Assembly: GCF_000378385.1 (NCBI RefSeq)
Contig: NZ_KB899663.1
Location: 376,686 to 440,685 of the forward strand
Length of the DNA: 64,000 nt
Direction of reading: 5' to 3'
Source: Paenibacillus daejeonensis DSM 15491
GTDB taxonomy: Bacteria; Bacillota; Bacilli; Paenibacillales; Paenibacillaceae
This document shows positions 26,281 through 35,263 of the stretch, in pieces. Each line of letters starts with the position of its first letter. Within the stretch, counting starts at the first letter, position 1. Made by a program: the position numbers and the translations under genes. The notes beneath the pieces are model-generated. The model made no database searches, was not told the DNA's origin, and worked only from the letters and a program-made list of their open reading frames with translations.

Positions 26281-26338
26281 CTGATGTTTCGGAGAGCTCG
26301 CGAGCGGGTGCAGCCGAAGACAGAAGGAGATATCGCTA

Positions 26339-27133
26339 ATGAGCACAGAGGCTGTAAGAATCAAGAAGAAAACAAAGTGGACGGTAGCCGCACTGGGCTC
26401 CATCCTTCCTTTAGGTGTGGTGGCGGGATGGCAGATCCTTGGTGATCTGGAACTGATCTCGACCTTGTTGTTTCCCACCCCGCTAACGATTGCAGAGACT
26501 TTCGTGCGATTATCCTCGACAGGCGAGATCTGGGAACATCTTCGTGTCAGTCTGACTCGGATGCTGGCCGGCTTCGTCATTGGTGGAGGCGCTGGACTCT
26601 TGCTGGGCATTCTCGTGGGCTTGTTCCGCCAGACGGAACGGGCGCTTGATCCCTCCATCCAGATGTTCCGGATGATTCCGCATCTAGCGGTGGTTCCATT
26701 GTTCGTTCTATGGTTCGGGATCGGGGAGGAGTCGAAGATTCTGCTCATTGCCAAAGGTGCCTTTTTCCCGATGTACATCAATACCTTCCTCGGCATTCGG
26801 GGCGTCGATAATCGTCTCTTCGATGTTGCACGAGTGCTCGGCTTCAGTCGCCTCAAGCAGGTCGTCCGGCTAGTCATTCCCGGCGCGCTGCCCAACATTC
26901 TGCTGGGTATGCGGATCTCGCTAGGAGTTGCCTGGCTCAGTCTGGTTGTAGCGGAACTGATCGCATCCACCTCAGGCATCGGCTACATGATGTCGGATGC
27001 ACGGCAGTTCAGCAAGACACCCATTGTGTTTGTCGGAATTATTATCTTCGCGCTCGTCGGCAAACTGACCGATTCGCTGGTACGAATGGCCGAACGTCGG
27101 CTCTTGCGGTGGCAGGACAACTATCAAGGGTAG
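26339..27133 (+). CDS. ABC transporter permease, SsuC/TauC family (first of two)
   Basis: The 264-residue protein has about six membrane helices and an EAA-type loop (VARVLGFSRLKQVVRLVIPG). It belongs to the nitrate/sulfonate/taurine/bicarbonate permease family (LLFPTPLTIAETFVRL near the start). It is followed after 15 bp by a paralogue of similar length, so the channel may be a heterodimer. The operon also encodes a flavoprotein, a ferredoxin and a TauA-type binding lipoprotein, but no ATP-binding subunit. Confidence 0.92.
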   Translation: MSTEAVRIKKKTKWTVAALGSILPLGVVAGWQILGDLELISTLLFPTPLTIAETFVRLSSTGEIWEHLRVSLTRMLAGFVIGGGAGLLLGILVGLFRQTERALDPSIQMFRMIPHLAVVPLFVLWFGIGEESKILLIAKGAFFPMYINTFLGIRGVDNRLFDVARVLGFSRLKQVVRLVIPGALPNILLGMRISLGVAWLSLVVAELIASTSGIGYMMSDARQFSKTPIVFVGIIIFALVGKLTDSLVRMAERRLLRWQDNYQG

Positions 27134-27148
27134 AAGGGAGCATATGTC

Positions 27149-28012
27149 ATGCCTGAACGTGTGGAAGTGCTGAGAGAACGGTCAGAAACCGTGCGGAGCG
27201 TGCCCGCCGCCAAGACGCCGGTCAGGCGGAGCAGGATCTCCCGGCGACCGGCCTGGTTGTCCGATTTTGCAGTAGGTGCTGCGTTGCCACTGTTGGTGCT
27301 GATTGTGTGGGAAACCGCGGGTGCGCTTGGCTATCTTTCGTCCGATTTCCTGCCAACGCCACTTGTCATCGCAGAGGCGCTGCGGGAGCTGGCAGTCTCG
27401 GGACAGTTGGCGCATCATCTGGGTATCAGTGTCTGGCGGGCAGCGCTAGGCTTTGTCATTGGTGGCGGGCTCGGCCTCTTGTTTGGCTTGTGGGCAGGCT
27501 TCTCACGCCGGACGGAGCATGTGGTCGATCCCAGCATCCAGATGCTGCGCCTTGTCCCCCATCTGGCCATTGCGCCGCTGATTATCCTCTGGTTTGGTTT
27601 TGGGGAAGTGTCCAAGGTGCTGATTATTGCCAAAGGCGCGTTTTTCCCACTCTATATTCACACGCTGATGGGGATTCGCGGCGTGGACAACAAGCTGTTT
27701 GAGGTGACGCGTGTACTGGGCTTCAGCCGATCCAAGCAAATTGTTCGATTGGTTATCCCTGCTGCGATGCCGGGGATTCTGCTTGGTTTGCGCTTGTCGC
27801 TTGCCTTGTCCTGGCTTGGATTGGTCGTCGCCGAGCTACTTGGTTCACAAGCCGGAATTGGCTTCCTCATTAATGTGGCCAAGCAAAATTCAGTGACGGA
27901 AAACATTTTCGTCGGGGTCATTATCTTTGCGGTTGTAGGCAAACTGGTGGATTCCCTCGTACGTTTGCTGGAGCGCAGGCTGCTCCGGTGGCGGGACGGT
28001 TATCTCGGCTAG
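27149..28012 (+). CDS. ABC transporter permease, SsuC/TauC family (second of two)
   Basis: This 287-residue paralogue of the preceding permease has a longer basic N-terminal tail and the same core (FLPTPLVIAEALRELAVSGQ, VIPAAMPGILLGLRLSLALS, EAA region VTRVLGFSRSKQIVRLVIPA). Two different permeases in tandem are unusual, because SsuC-type transporters are normally homodimers. The next gene, the flavoprotein, starts 44 bp downstream. Confidence 0.92.
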   Translation: MPERVEVLRERSETVRSVPAAKTPVRRSRISRRPAWLSDFAVGAALPLLVLIVWETAGALGYLSSDFLPTPLVIAEALRELAVSGQLAHHLGISVWRAALGFVIGGGLGLLFGLWAGFSRRTEHVVDPSIQMLRLVPHLAIAPLIILWFGFGEVSKVLIIAKGAFFPLYIHTLMGIRGVDNKLFEVTRVLGFSRSKQIVRLVIPAAMPGILLGLRLSLALSWLGLVVAELLGSQAGIGFLINVAKQNSVTENIFVGVIIFAVVGKLVDSLVRLLERRLLRWRDGYLG

Positions 28013-28056
28013 ATAGGTACTGGATTGGATTTCTCAATACAAAGGAGGAATTGGAT

Positions 28057-29865
28057 ATGAATGTTGTAACAATTGAGTCGGCGGGAATCGAACTGGAGGC
28101 GGATGTGTTAGTCATTGGCGGCGGGCCTGCAGGGACATGGGCAGCGATCTCGGCGGCGGCAGAAGGCGCCAAAGTTGTCTTGGCGGACAAAGGCTTCTGC
28201 GGCTCTAGCGGAGCCACTGCGCCATCGGGAACCGGCGTCTGGTACGTCAAGCCGGAGGACCGGCTTCGGCAAGAGGCCAAGGACAGCCGCTATACGCTGG
28301 GCGGTCAACTGGCGGACAACGATTGGATGAACCGGGTGCTGGACCGCACCTATGACAATATGAACAAGCTGGGAGCCTGGGGCTACCCGTTCCCGCTCAA
28401 TGACTCCGGAGACCAGCATCGGCGTTCACTGCAAGGGCCGGAGTATATGAAGCTGATGCGCAAGCTAGTGCTAAAAGCGGGCGTCAAAATTCTCGATCAC
28501 AGTCCCGCGCTGGAGTTGTTGGCCGATGAGCATGGCGTCGGCGGCGCAGCAGGCGTGCGTACCCAGAAAGGCGGGACCTGGCGCGTCCGGGCCGGCGCTG
28601 TTGTAATCGCAACTGGCGGATGCGCGTTTCTGAGCAAGGCGCTTGGTTGCAATGTCCTTACCGGTGATGGCTACCTGATGGCGGCCGAAGCGGGGGCTGA
28701 GCTGTCGGGCATGGAATTCTCCAATGCCTATGCCATCTCGCCAACCTTCTCGTCCGTAACGAAGACCGCGTACTATCGTTACGCGAGCTTCTACTATGAA
28801 GACGGCTCAATTGTCGAGGGAGCCGGCTCACAGCGCGGCCGTTCCGTCATTGCGCGCAACCTGCTGCAGGGCAGGCAGGTCTTTGCCTCGCTGGACCAGG
28901 CACCGGCAGAGATCCAGCCCATGCTACGGGTTGCACAGACGAACTTCTTCCTGCCGTTCGACCGCTTCGGCATCGATCCGTTCAAGGACCGCTTCCCTGT
29001 GACGCTGCGTCTGGAAGGTACAGTACGCGGGACTGGCGGTATCCATATTACCGATACGGATTGCAGCACGAAGGTGCCAGGTCTGTATGCGGCAGGGGAC
29101 GCTGCGACTCGCGAGTTGATCTGCGGCGGTTTCACAGGCGGCGGCAGCCACAATGCGGCCTGGGCCATGTCCTCCGGATCATTCGCGGGTGAAGGCGCGG
29201 CTCGCTATGCCCGCAGGCTGGGCTTGCTCAAAGGAACGCGCCGGCTGCAAGGACTCGCCTCCTCGCCACTGGCGGGCAGCACCGACGCATCGACGGCAGG
29301 CCGGACGGAAGAGGCGGTACGGGCGGTGCAGGCGGAGGTCATGCCGTATAACCGCAACTTGTTCCGCACCGAAGCCGGGCTGGACGACTCGCTGGGCCGG
29401 CTCGACACACTGTGGCAAGAGCGGCGAGAGGGAGCTGTCGGCCGGGATATTGGTGGCGTCAAGGCACGCGAGGCTACGGCAATGACAGCGACTGCCCGGT
29501 GGATGTACCGCACCGCACGGCTGCGTACGGAGACGCGGGGCATGCACAAGCGCGAGGACTTCCCGCGGCTGGACGAGAGTCAGCGCTACCGTCTGGTCAG
29601 CAGCGGACTGGATGATATCCGGGTCCGCGTCGAACGGCTGGCGGCTCAGCCAGCGACTAACTCGGGCTCTGCTGCGGGTACACGCACCGAGACTAACGAT
29701 CCTGTGACTGTTGCTGGCCTGCACGCCGAAGCCACTTTTCCTGGGTCGGATATTGCACGCTATGAGACTACCACTGCTGGGTTAACTGGTGTAGGCCAAG
29801 AGAATCCCGTTCCCTCCGCCTCAGCATCGGCTGATCAGCCAGCCAAGGAGGCGGCGCGGTCATGA
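28057..29865 (+). CDS. FAD-dependent reductase, AprA / fumarate-reductase flavoprotein family
   Basis: The 602-residue protein has an N-terminal Rossmann FAD loop (VLVIGGGPAGTWAAI), a capping domain, and the FAD-closing motif of the family (LYAAGDAATRELICGGFTGG, then GSHNAAWAM). The family includes fumarate reductase, succinate dehydrogenase and adenylylsulfate reductase subunit A. Its neighbour is a two-cluster ferredoxin, as with AprB beside AprA, so electrons probably pass from the ferredoxin to FAD, or the reverse. The last 70 residues are low-complexity and unlike the family. AAAGGAGG precedes ATG 28057 and the stop overlaps the ferredoxin start. Substrate unknown; the transporter context suggests a sulfur-containing or small organic acid ligand. 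Confidence 0.85.
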   Translation: MNVVTIESAGIELEADVLVIGGGPAGTWAAISAAAEGAKVVLADKGFCGSSGATAPSGTGVWYVKPEDRLRQEAKDSRYTLGGQLADNDWMNRVLDRTYDNMNKLGAWGYPFPLNDSGDQHRRSLQGPEYMKLMRKLVLKAGVKILDHSPALELLADEHGVGGAAGVRTQKGGTWRVRAGAVVIATGGCAFLSKALGCNVLTGDGYLMAAEAGAELSGMEFSNAYAISPTFSSVTKTAYYRYASFYYEDGSIVEGAGSQRGRSVIARNLLQGRQVFASLDQAPAEIQPMLRVAQTNFFLPFDRFGIDPFKDRFPVTLRLEGTVRGTGGIHITDTDCSTKVPGLYAAGDAATRELICGGFTGGGSHNAAWAMSSGSFAGEGAARYARRLGLLKGTRRLQGLASSPLAGSTDASTAGRTEEAVRAVQAEVMPYNRNLFRTEAGLDDSLGRLDTLWQERREGAVGRDIGGVKAREATAMTATARWMYRTARLRTETRGMHKREDFPRLDESQRYRLVSSGLDDIRVRVERLAAQPATNSGSAAGTRTETNDPVTVAGLHAEATFPGSDIARYETTTAGLTGVGQENPVPSASASADQPAKEAARS

Positions 29866-30197
29866 TCGAGATTATCAGCGAGAGCAAGTGCATTTCCTGC
29901 AACCTGTGCGTGTCCGTCTGCCCGACCAACGTATTTGACCGAACCTCCGGCGGCATTCCCGTCATAGCCCGGCAGAGTGAGTGCCAGACCTGCTTCATGT
30001 GCGAGCTGTATTGCCCAGTCGATGCCATGTATGTATCCCCCGATGCCGAGTCCGCCCAAGTGGTGGACGAGAACGAATTGGAACAGGCAGGCCTGCTCGG
30101 CGGCTATCGCGAGAAGGTCGGCTGGGGCCCTGGCCGCACACCGGTTGCCAAGCATCCGTATATGTACGAACTCACCACCAAAGGCGCCATCTCATAA
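29862..30197 (+). CDS. Ferredoxin-like protein with two 4Fe-4S clusters
   Basis: The 111-residue protein has two complete cluster motifs, CISCNLCVSVCP and CQTCFMCELYCP, in the first 55 residues, then an extension of about 55 residues ending VAKHPYMYELTTKG. The layout resembles AprB-type electron carriers more than free bacterial ferredoxins. It overlaps the flavoprotein gene by ATGA, so equal synthesis and a tight complex are likely. AAGGAGGCGG precedes the start. A repeat with a hairpin separates it from the binding-protein gene. Confidence 0.9.
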   Translation: MIEIISESKCISCNLCVSVCPTNVFDRTSGGIPVIARQSECQTCFMCELYCPVDAMYVSPDAESAQVVDENELEQAGLLGGYREKVGWGPGRTPVAKHPYMYELTTKGAIS

Positions 30198-30210
30198 GGT
30201 TCGCTTTTTT

Positions 30211-30410
30211 TCACGAAGCATTACAGGGAGCGTATTCGACATCGAATATTGAATGCAGTTAGATAAAAGTTTCCGAGGAAACTCGCTTCGTAAGCCGTTG
30301 CTTCGGTGCTCACGTAGACCCATTGCTTACGAGGTCGTTTTCTACGAAAACGTGTACGCTCCTCAGTTCCTCCTGCCTCCAATCTACTCGGTGCAAATAA
30401 CCGAATTTTT
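30211..30410. repeat. Intra-operon repeat (family C), copy 1, ending in a hairpin
   Basis: The segment shares blocks with 53327-53463: TCACGAAG, TTCGACATCGAAT, GGTGCTCACGTAG, TACGCTCC and TTCCTCCTG, in the same order. It ends in TCGGT-gcaaata-ACCGA followed by T5 (30388-30410), a weak terminator. This copy has an extra internal stretch with a CGTTTTC/GAAAACG stem (30331-30350). It separates the ferredoxin gene from the binding-protein gene of one apparent operon, so it may modulate distal gene expression. Confidence 0.8.
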
Positions 30411-30436
30411 GATCATACATTTAAGGAGAGACTATC

Positions 30437-31468
30437 ATGACATCAACCAACGAATTACGGAAGCATCGGCATCGCCGCAAAAAGAGCCTGGGTCTGGCCA
30501 TCGCAATCCTGCTGACCGCCCTACTGCTGCAAGGCTGCGGGAGTGACGCCACAACCTCTGCAGACGGGGACGCGGAAGAAGGCACCGTGCCGACGGTATT
30601 CAATTACGGCTATATCGGCGTCAATGAGCTTAATCTGCCGACCGGCGCCGAAGGATGGGGCTTTCACAAAGGCATCATTCAGGAGGAGCTCGCCAAGTAT
30701 GGCATTACCGAGATTAATCTGACTGGCTTCCCGAATGGGCCGGATCAGAGCGAATCGCTGATTAGCGGACGGCTGGATGCCGGTAGTCTGGGTGACACGC
30801 CAGCCATCCTGGCCCGCTCAACGGGAGCGAAGACCCGGCTCATCGCCCAGGCCCATATCGAGAACATCGGCTATCTGATTGGCAAAAAGGATGGTCCGAC
30901 CACAGTTGAGGAGCTTCAGGGCAAGACCATTGCCATTCAAAAAGGCTCGTATATGCATCGCTACGTGGCGGGTCTGTTGAACGAAGCGGGTGTCACTGAT
31001 GTGAAGCTGGTCCATATGCTGCGTCCCGACGGGGAAGCCGCGCTTGCTCGGGGAGAAGTAGATGCGATGACCAACAGTGGCGTCTATGCGCTCAAGCAAA
31101 TTGAAGAAGGCTATCCGCACATAGACGACTCCACCAAGCATCCACATCTGCTTGGTACCAATGCGACGGTCGTCTCGGAAGCCTATCTGGAGAAATTCCC
31201 CGATTTCCCGAAGGTCTGGAACGAGATTCGCCTTAAAGCGCTGGAGGATCTGAAGCAGCACGAGGACGAATATTACGAGCTGGTGGCGCAGATCCAGAAC
31301 ACGACGCCGGAGAAAGTGAAGCAGGTTAGTCCAATTAGCACAATCAAGGACACACCGTTCACGGAGGAAGGGATCTCGCGCATCACCGGCACCAAAGATT
31401 TTCTGGTAGAGGAGAAGCTGGCGGACCAAGACTTCGATATCGAAGCTTGGATCCTGCGTGTCGAGTAG
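30437..31468 (+). CDS. ABC transporter substrate-binding lipoprotein, TauA/SsuA (NMT1-like) type
   Basis: The 343-residue protein has a lipoprotein signal peptide ending LLLQGCGS, then an NMT1/THI5-like periplasmic-binding fold with the conserved SGRLDAGSLGDTPAI segment seen in sulfonate and taurine binders. AAGGAG precedes the ATG. It should deliver substrate to the two SsuC-type permeases encoded upstream. It is followed by tandem repeats rather than by an ATPase gene, and no clear terminator separates it from the arrays. Confidence 0.92.
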   Translation: MTSTNELRKHRHRRKKSLGLAIAILLTALLLQGCGSDATTSADGDAEEGTVPTVFNYGYIGVNELNLPTGAEGWGFHKGIIQEELAKYGITEINLTGFPNGPDQSESLISGRLDAGSLGDTPAILARSTGAKTRLIAQAHIENIGYLIGKKDGPTTVEELQGKTIAIQKGSYMHRYVAGLLNEAGVTDVKLVHMLRPDGEAALARGEVDAMTNSGVYALKQIEEGYPHIDDSTKHPHLLGTNATVVSEAYLEKFPDFPKVWNEIRLKALEDLKQHEDEYYELVAQIQNTTPEKVKQVSPISTIKDTPFTEEGISRITGTKDFLVEEKLADQDFDIEAWILRVE

Positions 31469-31476
31469 CAAAGGCG

Positions 31477-31830
31477 GCAGTTGGAGCTCCCGAGTCGCTG
31501 TAAGGCAAGAAACTTTCGTTGGAGGCGCCAGTCGGAGCTTTTGAGTCGCAGTAAGGCAAGAAACTTTCGTTGGAGGGACCAGACGGAGCTCCTGAGTCGC
31601 AGTAAGGCAAGAAACTTTCGTTGGAGGGACCAGTCGGAGCTCCCGAGTCGCTGTAAGGCAAAAAACTTTCGCTGGAGGCGCCAGTCGGAGCTTTTGAGCA
31701 GCTGTAAGGCAAGAAACTTTCGTTGGAGGCGCCAGTCGGAGCTCCCGAGTCGCTGTAAGGCAAGAAACTTTCGTTGGAGGCACCATGCGGCGCTCGATTG
31801 GGTCTGCAAGGCAAGAAACTTTCGTTGGAG
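31477..31830. repeat. Tandem array, exact 51-bp period, seven copies
   Basis: The core TAAGGCAAGAAACTTTCG recurs at 31501, 31552, 31603, 31654, 31705, 31756 and 31807, every 51 bp, beginning 8 bp after the binding-protein stop codon. On the minus strand each unit reads CCAACGAAAGTTTCTTGCC then TTA. This has CAACG at positions 2-6 and CTTA at 19-22, the same register as the CTAACG-N12-CTTATT module of the four-module elements. Open frames through it on both strands give 17-residue repeats and are treated as non-coding. Confidence 0.9.
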
Positions 31831-31851
31831 CGTCGCTCACCGCGTCGTAGT

Positions 31852-32255
31852 CACCTCTAAGTAAACTTTCTAGACTTGCAGCCACCGCCGAGATGGTCGC
31901 AGCAGCCTCTAAGTAAACTATCTAGACTTGCAGCCGTCGCCGAGATGGTCTCAGCGCCTCCAAGTAAAGTTTCTAGACTTACAGCCACCGCCGAGATGGT
32001 CTCAGCCGCCTCCAAGTAAACTTTCTAGACTTGCAGCCAGCGCCGAGACGGTCGCAGCCGCCTTTAAGTAAGCTTTCTAGACTTGCGGCCAGCGCCGAGA
32101 CGGTCACAGCCGCTTCTAAGTAAACTTTCTAGACTTACAGCCACCGCCGAGACGGTCACAGCCGCCTCCAAGTAAACTTTCTAGACTTACAGCCACCGCC
32201 GAGACGGTCACAGCCGCTTCTTAGTAAACTTTCTAGACTTGCAGCCAGCGCCGGG
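31852..32255. repeat. Tandem array, 52-bp period, eight copies
   Basis: GTAAAC or a close variant recurs at 31861, 31913, 31964, 32016, 32068, 32120, 32172 and 32224 (one step of 51, the rest 52 bp). Each unit contains AAGTAAACTTTCTAGACTT and CGCCGAGAYGGTC. Its minus strand has GAAAGTTTACTT, close to GAAAGTTTCTT of the adjoining 51-bp array, so the two arrays are probably related. Together they fill the 934-bp gap before the chemoreceptor terminator. Confidence 0.9.
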
Positions 32256-32332
32256 GCCTTCCTCAGCCGTTCTAGCGACACTAGCGACTGTCGGAGCTCG
32301 CGGGTTGCTGTATACAAAGTTCGTGAGCACAC

Positions 32333-32383
32333 AAATAGGGCGTCCAGCAGCTCAGTGAAACCTGACTGCTGGACGCCCTATTT
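32333..32383 (-). terminator. Strong bidirectional terminator with 18-bp perfect stem
   Basis: Arms AAATAGGGCGTCCAGCAG and CTGCTGGACGCCCTATTT are fully complementary around a 15-base loop. It lies 19 bp past the chemoreceptor stop codon. Confidence 0.9.
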
Positions 32384-32402
32384 CATCACCCTACGGCCTA
32401 CA

Positions 32403-34139
32403 TTACATCTTGAACTTGCCGGCCAATTCCTTCATGCTCGCGGCCATGTCGTCCAGCCGTCCGGCGGAAGTGGCGATGTCCTCCATCACCGCAAGCTGCT
32501 CCTCGCTGGCAGCCGAGACCGACTGGGCTGCACCGGAGGTATGAGAGGCCAGTCGCTCCATCTCCTGCAGCGAAGCCGCCACTTGCTGGGAGCTGGCGGA
32601 CATTTCCTCGGCTGCAGCGGAGGCTTCTTCAACCTGCCGGACTACACTGCGCGTAGCTTCGAGAATTCGGGCAAATGAGGCCCCCGTCTCATCAATCGAG
32701 GACACGCTGCGCGCAACCTCTTCCTTGCCCTGATCCATCGAGACGACCGCCTGCGCAATATCCTGACGGATTCGCTCAAGCAACCCCGCGATCTGTCCAG
32801 ACTGTTCGGCTGATTGCTCGGAGAGCTTGCGAATCTCTGCCGCCACGACGGCAAATCCGCGGCCATGCTCACCGGCCCGCGAGGCTTCGATGGCGGCGTT
32901 GAGCGCCAGCAGATTGGTTTGTTTGGCGATGCCTCTAATGGCTTCTACAATTTGACCGATCGAGACCGAGCGCTCGTTCAGTTGGTTGACGACATTCCCT
33001 AGCTCGCCGACAGTCCGGCTGACCGTGTCGATCCGCTCCGTCGACTCGCGAATCAAGTCCCCGCCAAGCTCCGCTTCACGCAGTGTGTCGGAGGAAGACT
33101 CGAACGCCTGCGCCGAAGTGCTGGCAATCCGCTGAATGCCACTCGCCATTTCCTCCATCGCCCGGGAGCTCTCCTCAATACTGCCCGCTTGCGTCTCCGC
33201 ATTGACGGAGACTTCCGCTACGGCCTGGGAGGTCTGTTGAATCGCTGAGGTGGTCTCACCGATAATGCCGGAGAGATTGCGCGAGGAGGCAGACAACGCA
33301 TTCGCACTCAGCAGCTGATTTCCGGCCAGATCTCTCAAGTTGCGCAGCAGGTGGTTGAAGGAGCTCGCCAATACGCCCAGCTCGTCTTTACGCCCCTCTG
33401 GCACTTCGTCCCCCGAAAGATCACCATCCGCCATTCGCTCGGCATGCCGCGCAACCCGGATGATTGGCTTGGCGATATGATTGGCAAACAGGTAGACGGC
33501 AATCAATCCCACGACCACACAGATGATAAGCGTCCACATCATGATGGCAAGCAGCCGCGACTGGCCGCTGTTGAAATCCTGCATGTAAGAACTGGAGGTC
33601 AGGACCCAGCCCCAGACAGGGGCCTGCTTGGCGTATGCAATTTTCAAGAACTGTTTGTCCTCATCAGCGCCCGGGAGGGAAGCGTCATAATACACTAATC
33701 CGCCCTCGGGTCCTTTGTTAATCATGTCTTGTATGTAATAAGTCCCATTCGACTCCGTATCCCATAGGTTTGCTCCTTCTGCCGTGGGATGAGCAAGCAG
33801 CGTACCGGAAGCGTCGAGCGCAAAGAAGTAGCCGTTCTCTCCCAGATCAAGGGCCGGATTAATCGGACGCGTCCCATCCGCATTCTTCTCTCCGAGCAGC
33901 ATCACACGGAACGTCTCCTGGGCTTCCTCCAGGGTCAGCGAGCCGTCCTGCACTGACCGGTCTAAGGTAACCATCGTTTCGATGGCCATATTGACGGTGG
34001 CACTCAGACTGTTTTCAATCAGGTTGTCGGTCTCCTCGAGAGCCGTCCGATAGCTGACGAGTCCCATGGCGACCACAGGAACAATGAGCAGAAAAACAGA
34101 CATCCACATCAACTTTTTGCGAATCGTTAGCTTTAACAT
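32403..34139 (-). CDS. Methyl-accepting chemotaxis protein
   Basis: The 578-residue receptor has a first membrane helix (residues 11-30), a Cache-type extracellular sensor (about 31-190, [20 protein letters not shown]), a second helix ([20 protein letters not shown]), HAMP (about 215-270), and the long coiled-coil signalling domain with the conserved hairpin around [20 protein letters not shown]. It relays ligand binding to CheA/CheW. The Cache sensor type often detects small organic acids or amino acids. The AraC-GH4 locus lies upstream in divergent orientation, but no functional link can be shown. Confidence 0.94.
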   Translation of the reverse strand: MLKLTIRKKLMWMSVFLLIVPVVAMGLVSYRTALEETDNLIENSLSATVNMAIETMVTLDRSVQDGSLTLEEAQETFRVMLLGEKNADGTRPINPALDLGENGYFFALDASGTLLAHPTAEGANLWDTESNGTYYIQDMINKGPEGGLVYYDASLPGADEDKQFLKIAYAKQAPVWGWVLTSSSYMQDFNSGQSRLLAIMMWTLIICVVVGLIAVYLFANHIAKPIIRVARHAERMADGDLSGDEVPEGRKDELGVLASSFNHLLRNLRDLAGNQLLSANALSASSRNLSGIIGETTSAIQQTSQAVAEVSVNAETQAGSIEESSRAMEEMASGIQRIASTSAQAFESSSDTLREAELGGDLIRESTERIDTVSRTVGELGNVVNQLNERSVSIGQIVEAIRGIAKQTNLLALNAAIEASRAGEHGRGFAVVAAEIRKLSEQSAEQSGQIAGLLERIRQDIAQAVVSMDQGKEEVARSVSSIDETGASFARILEATRSVVRQVEEASAAAEEMSASSQQVAASLQEMERLASHTSGAAQSVSAASEEQLAVMEDIATSAGRLDDMAASMKELAGKFKM

Positions 34140-34264
34140 TCATATCCCGCCTTTCGACATGGTTCGATGTAATTGTATCTATAAGACTAATACTTTTGAA
34201 CCATAAAATCAAAAAAGCTGACCGGGTTGAGTTAGGTCTTAAGGTTTAATGTGTCGAAAATGTG

Positions 34265-34297
34265 AACGCCCTCCCGGTTTAATAAAACTGGGAAGGC
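34265..34297 (-). terminator. Terminator overlapping the AraC-gene stop codon
   Basis: On the minus strand the arms CGCCTTCCCAGTTT and AAACCGGGAGGGCG pair with two mismatches around TATT, followed by TTCACATTTT. The stop codon of the AraC gene (34279-34281) is inside the loop side of the stem. Confidence 0.55.
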
Positions 34298-35106
34298 GCT
34301 ACATGATAATGCTTTTTGAAGGCTTTGGAGAAGGTGGAGGCATCCGGGTAGCCAAGCAGAAGAGCGATCTGTTTCACAGACAACCCGCCTTGCTGCAAAT
34401 AATCACGCGCCCGGTTCATGCGCAGTTGATTGATGTAACGCCCAGGGGTCAAGCCGACGGCCCGGCGGAAATACGCGATAAAATACTTCTCCGACATCGC
34501 AGCGAGGTCTGCCAGCTCAGGGATGGTCACAGGACGGTCCAAATGGTCATGAATATGCGCAATCACCGGCCGCAGAGCAGCCAGACGAAGGCTGCTGGAA
34601 TCGCCCCTATGCTGAAACCGCACCCCCTCCGAGCCTTGATCGCGCTGCCGGATCACCCGGAAGAGCAGCAGATGGAGTGCGCCCTTGAGCTGCAAGGAGG
34701 CGACAGGCTCACCTGCTTCATAAGCTTGATAGGCTTGCAGCAGCAGTTCTGATTCCTTAGCAGCGCTGTCTGCCGGGAGAATGCCGGAGAAATTGAACTC
34801 TCCCAGAATCCGAAAATGCTCGCCGATGCCGAATTCAAAATGAATGTACAGAAACCGGCAGCCGGCTGCGTCGGTCGAAGCGGAATAGGGGGCATTGGGA
34901 TAGAAAAAGATCACGTCTCCCGGGCGGGCGGTATAGCTGCCCGTCTCCGCCTGAATGAGCACAGAACCGTCCAGAATGAGCCAGAAATCGTAATCCGGAT
35001 GCAGCTTGCTTTCGGTCCACTCCCGGCCGTGGGCTTCAATTTTGCAGGAATGAATGCGCAGCTGGATATGCTCCGACAGTTCATTAAATATCGTTAGATC
35101 GCTCAT
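34279..35106 (-). CDS. AraC-family regulator with cupin sensor domain
   Basis: The 275-residue protein has an N-terminal cupin-like sugar-sensing barrel (DFWLILDGSVLIQAETG; ARPGDVIFFYPNAPY) and a C-terminal AraC double helix-turn-helix at about residues 175-275 (VTIPELADLAAMSEKYFIAY, then IALLLGYPDASTFSKAFKK). It is divergent from the GH4 glycosidase and most likely activates it in response to a sugar. The 157-bp intergenic region holds the GH4 promoter. Confidence 0.93.
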   Translation of the reverse strand: MSDLTIFNELSEHIQLRIHSCKIEAHGREWTESKLHPDYDFWLILDGSVLIQAETGSYTARPGDVIFFYPNAPYSASTDAAGCRFLYIHFEFGIGEHFRILGEFNFSGILPADSAAKESELLLQAYQAYEAGEPVASLQLKGALHLLLFRVIRQRDQGSEGVRFQHRGDSSSLRLAALRPVIAHIHDHLDRPVTIPELADLAAMSEKYFIAYFRRAVGLTPGRYINQLRMNRARDYLQQGGLSVKQIALLLGYPDASTFSKAFKKHYHVAPSQFY

Positions 35107-35196
35107 AGAGCCCTCCCGTAGACTGCAAGTGTGCTTGTTTTTTAGTATACCATGCGGACGGCTGACTTTTTGACATGGACTGCATACCGTATTCTA

Positions 35197-35224
35197 TTTC
35201 AACTGCTGCTGAAGTCCCTATAAT
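35197..35224 (+). promoter_or_regulatory. Promoter of the GH4 gene
   Basis: TTTCAA (35197-35202) and TATAAT (35219-35224) are 16 bp apart. The poor -35 fits an activator-dependent promoter under the divergent AraC protein. Confidence 0.55.
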
Positions 35225-35263
35225 TAAGCATGTAAGCGAGACCAGAACAGGAGGAAGATCGAA

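Noticed and set aside
26165..26338. SAM or T-box riboswitch before the sulfonate-type operon
   Set aside because: Neither the S-box conserved core nor the T-box GGTGGNACCGCG sequence is present; only dyads and a hairpin can be supported.
30818..31885. 355-codon minus-strand ORF across the 51-bp array and the binding-protein gene
   Set aside because: It stays open only because 51 is divisible by three; its 17-residue repeats are translated repeats and the rest is antisense to the binding-protein gene.
31477..32255. CRISPR array
   Set aside because: Repeats and intervening sequence are both conserved between units, so there are no unique spacers, and no cas genes are near.
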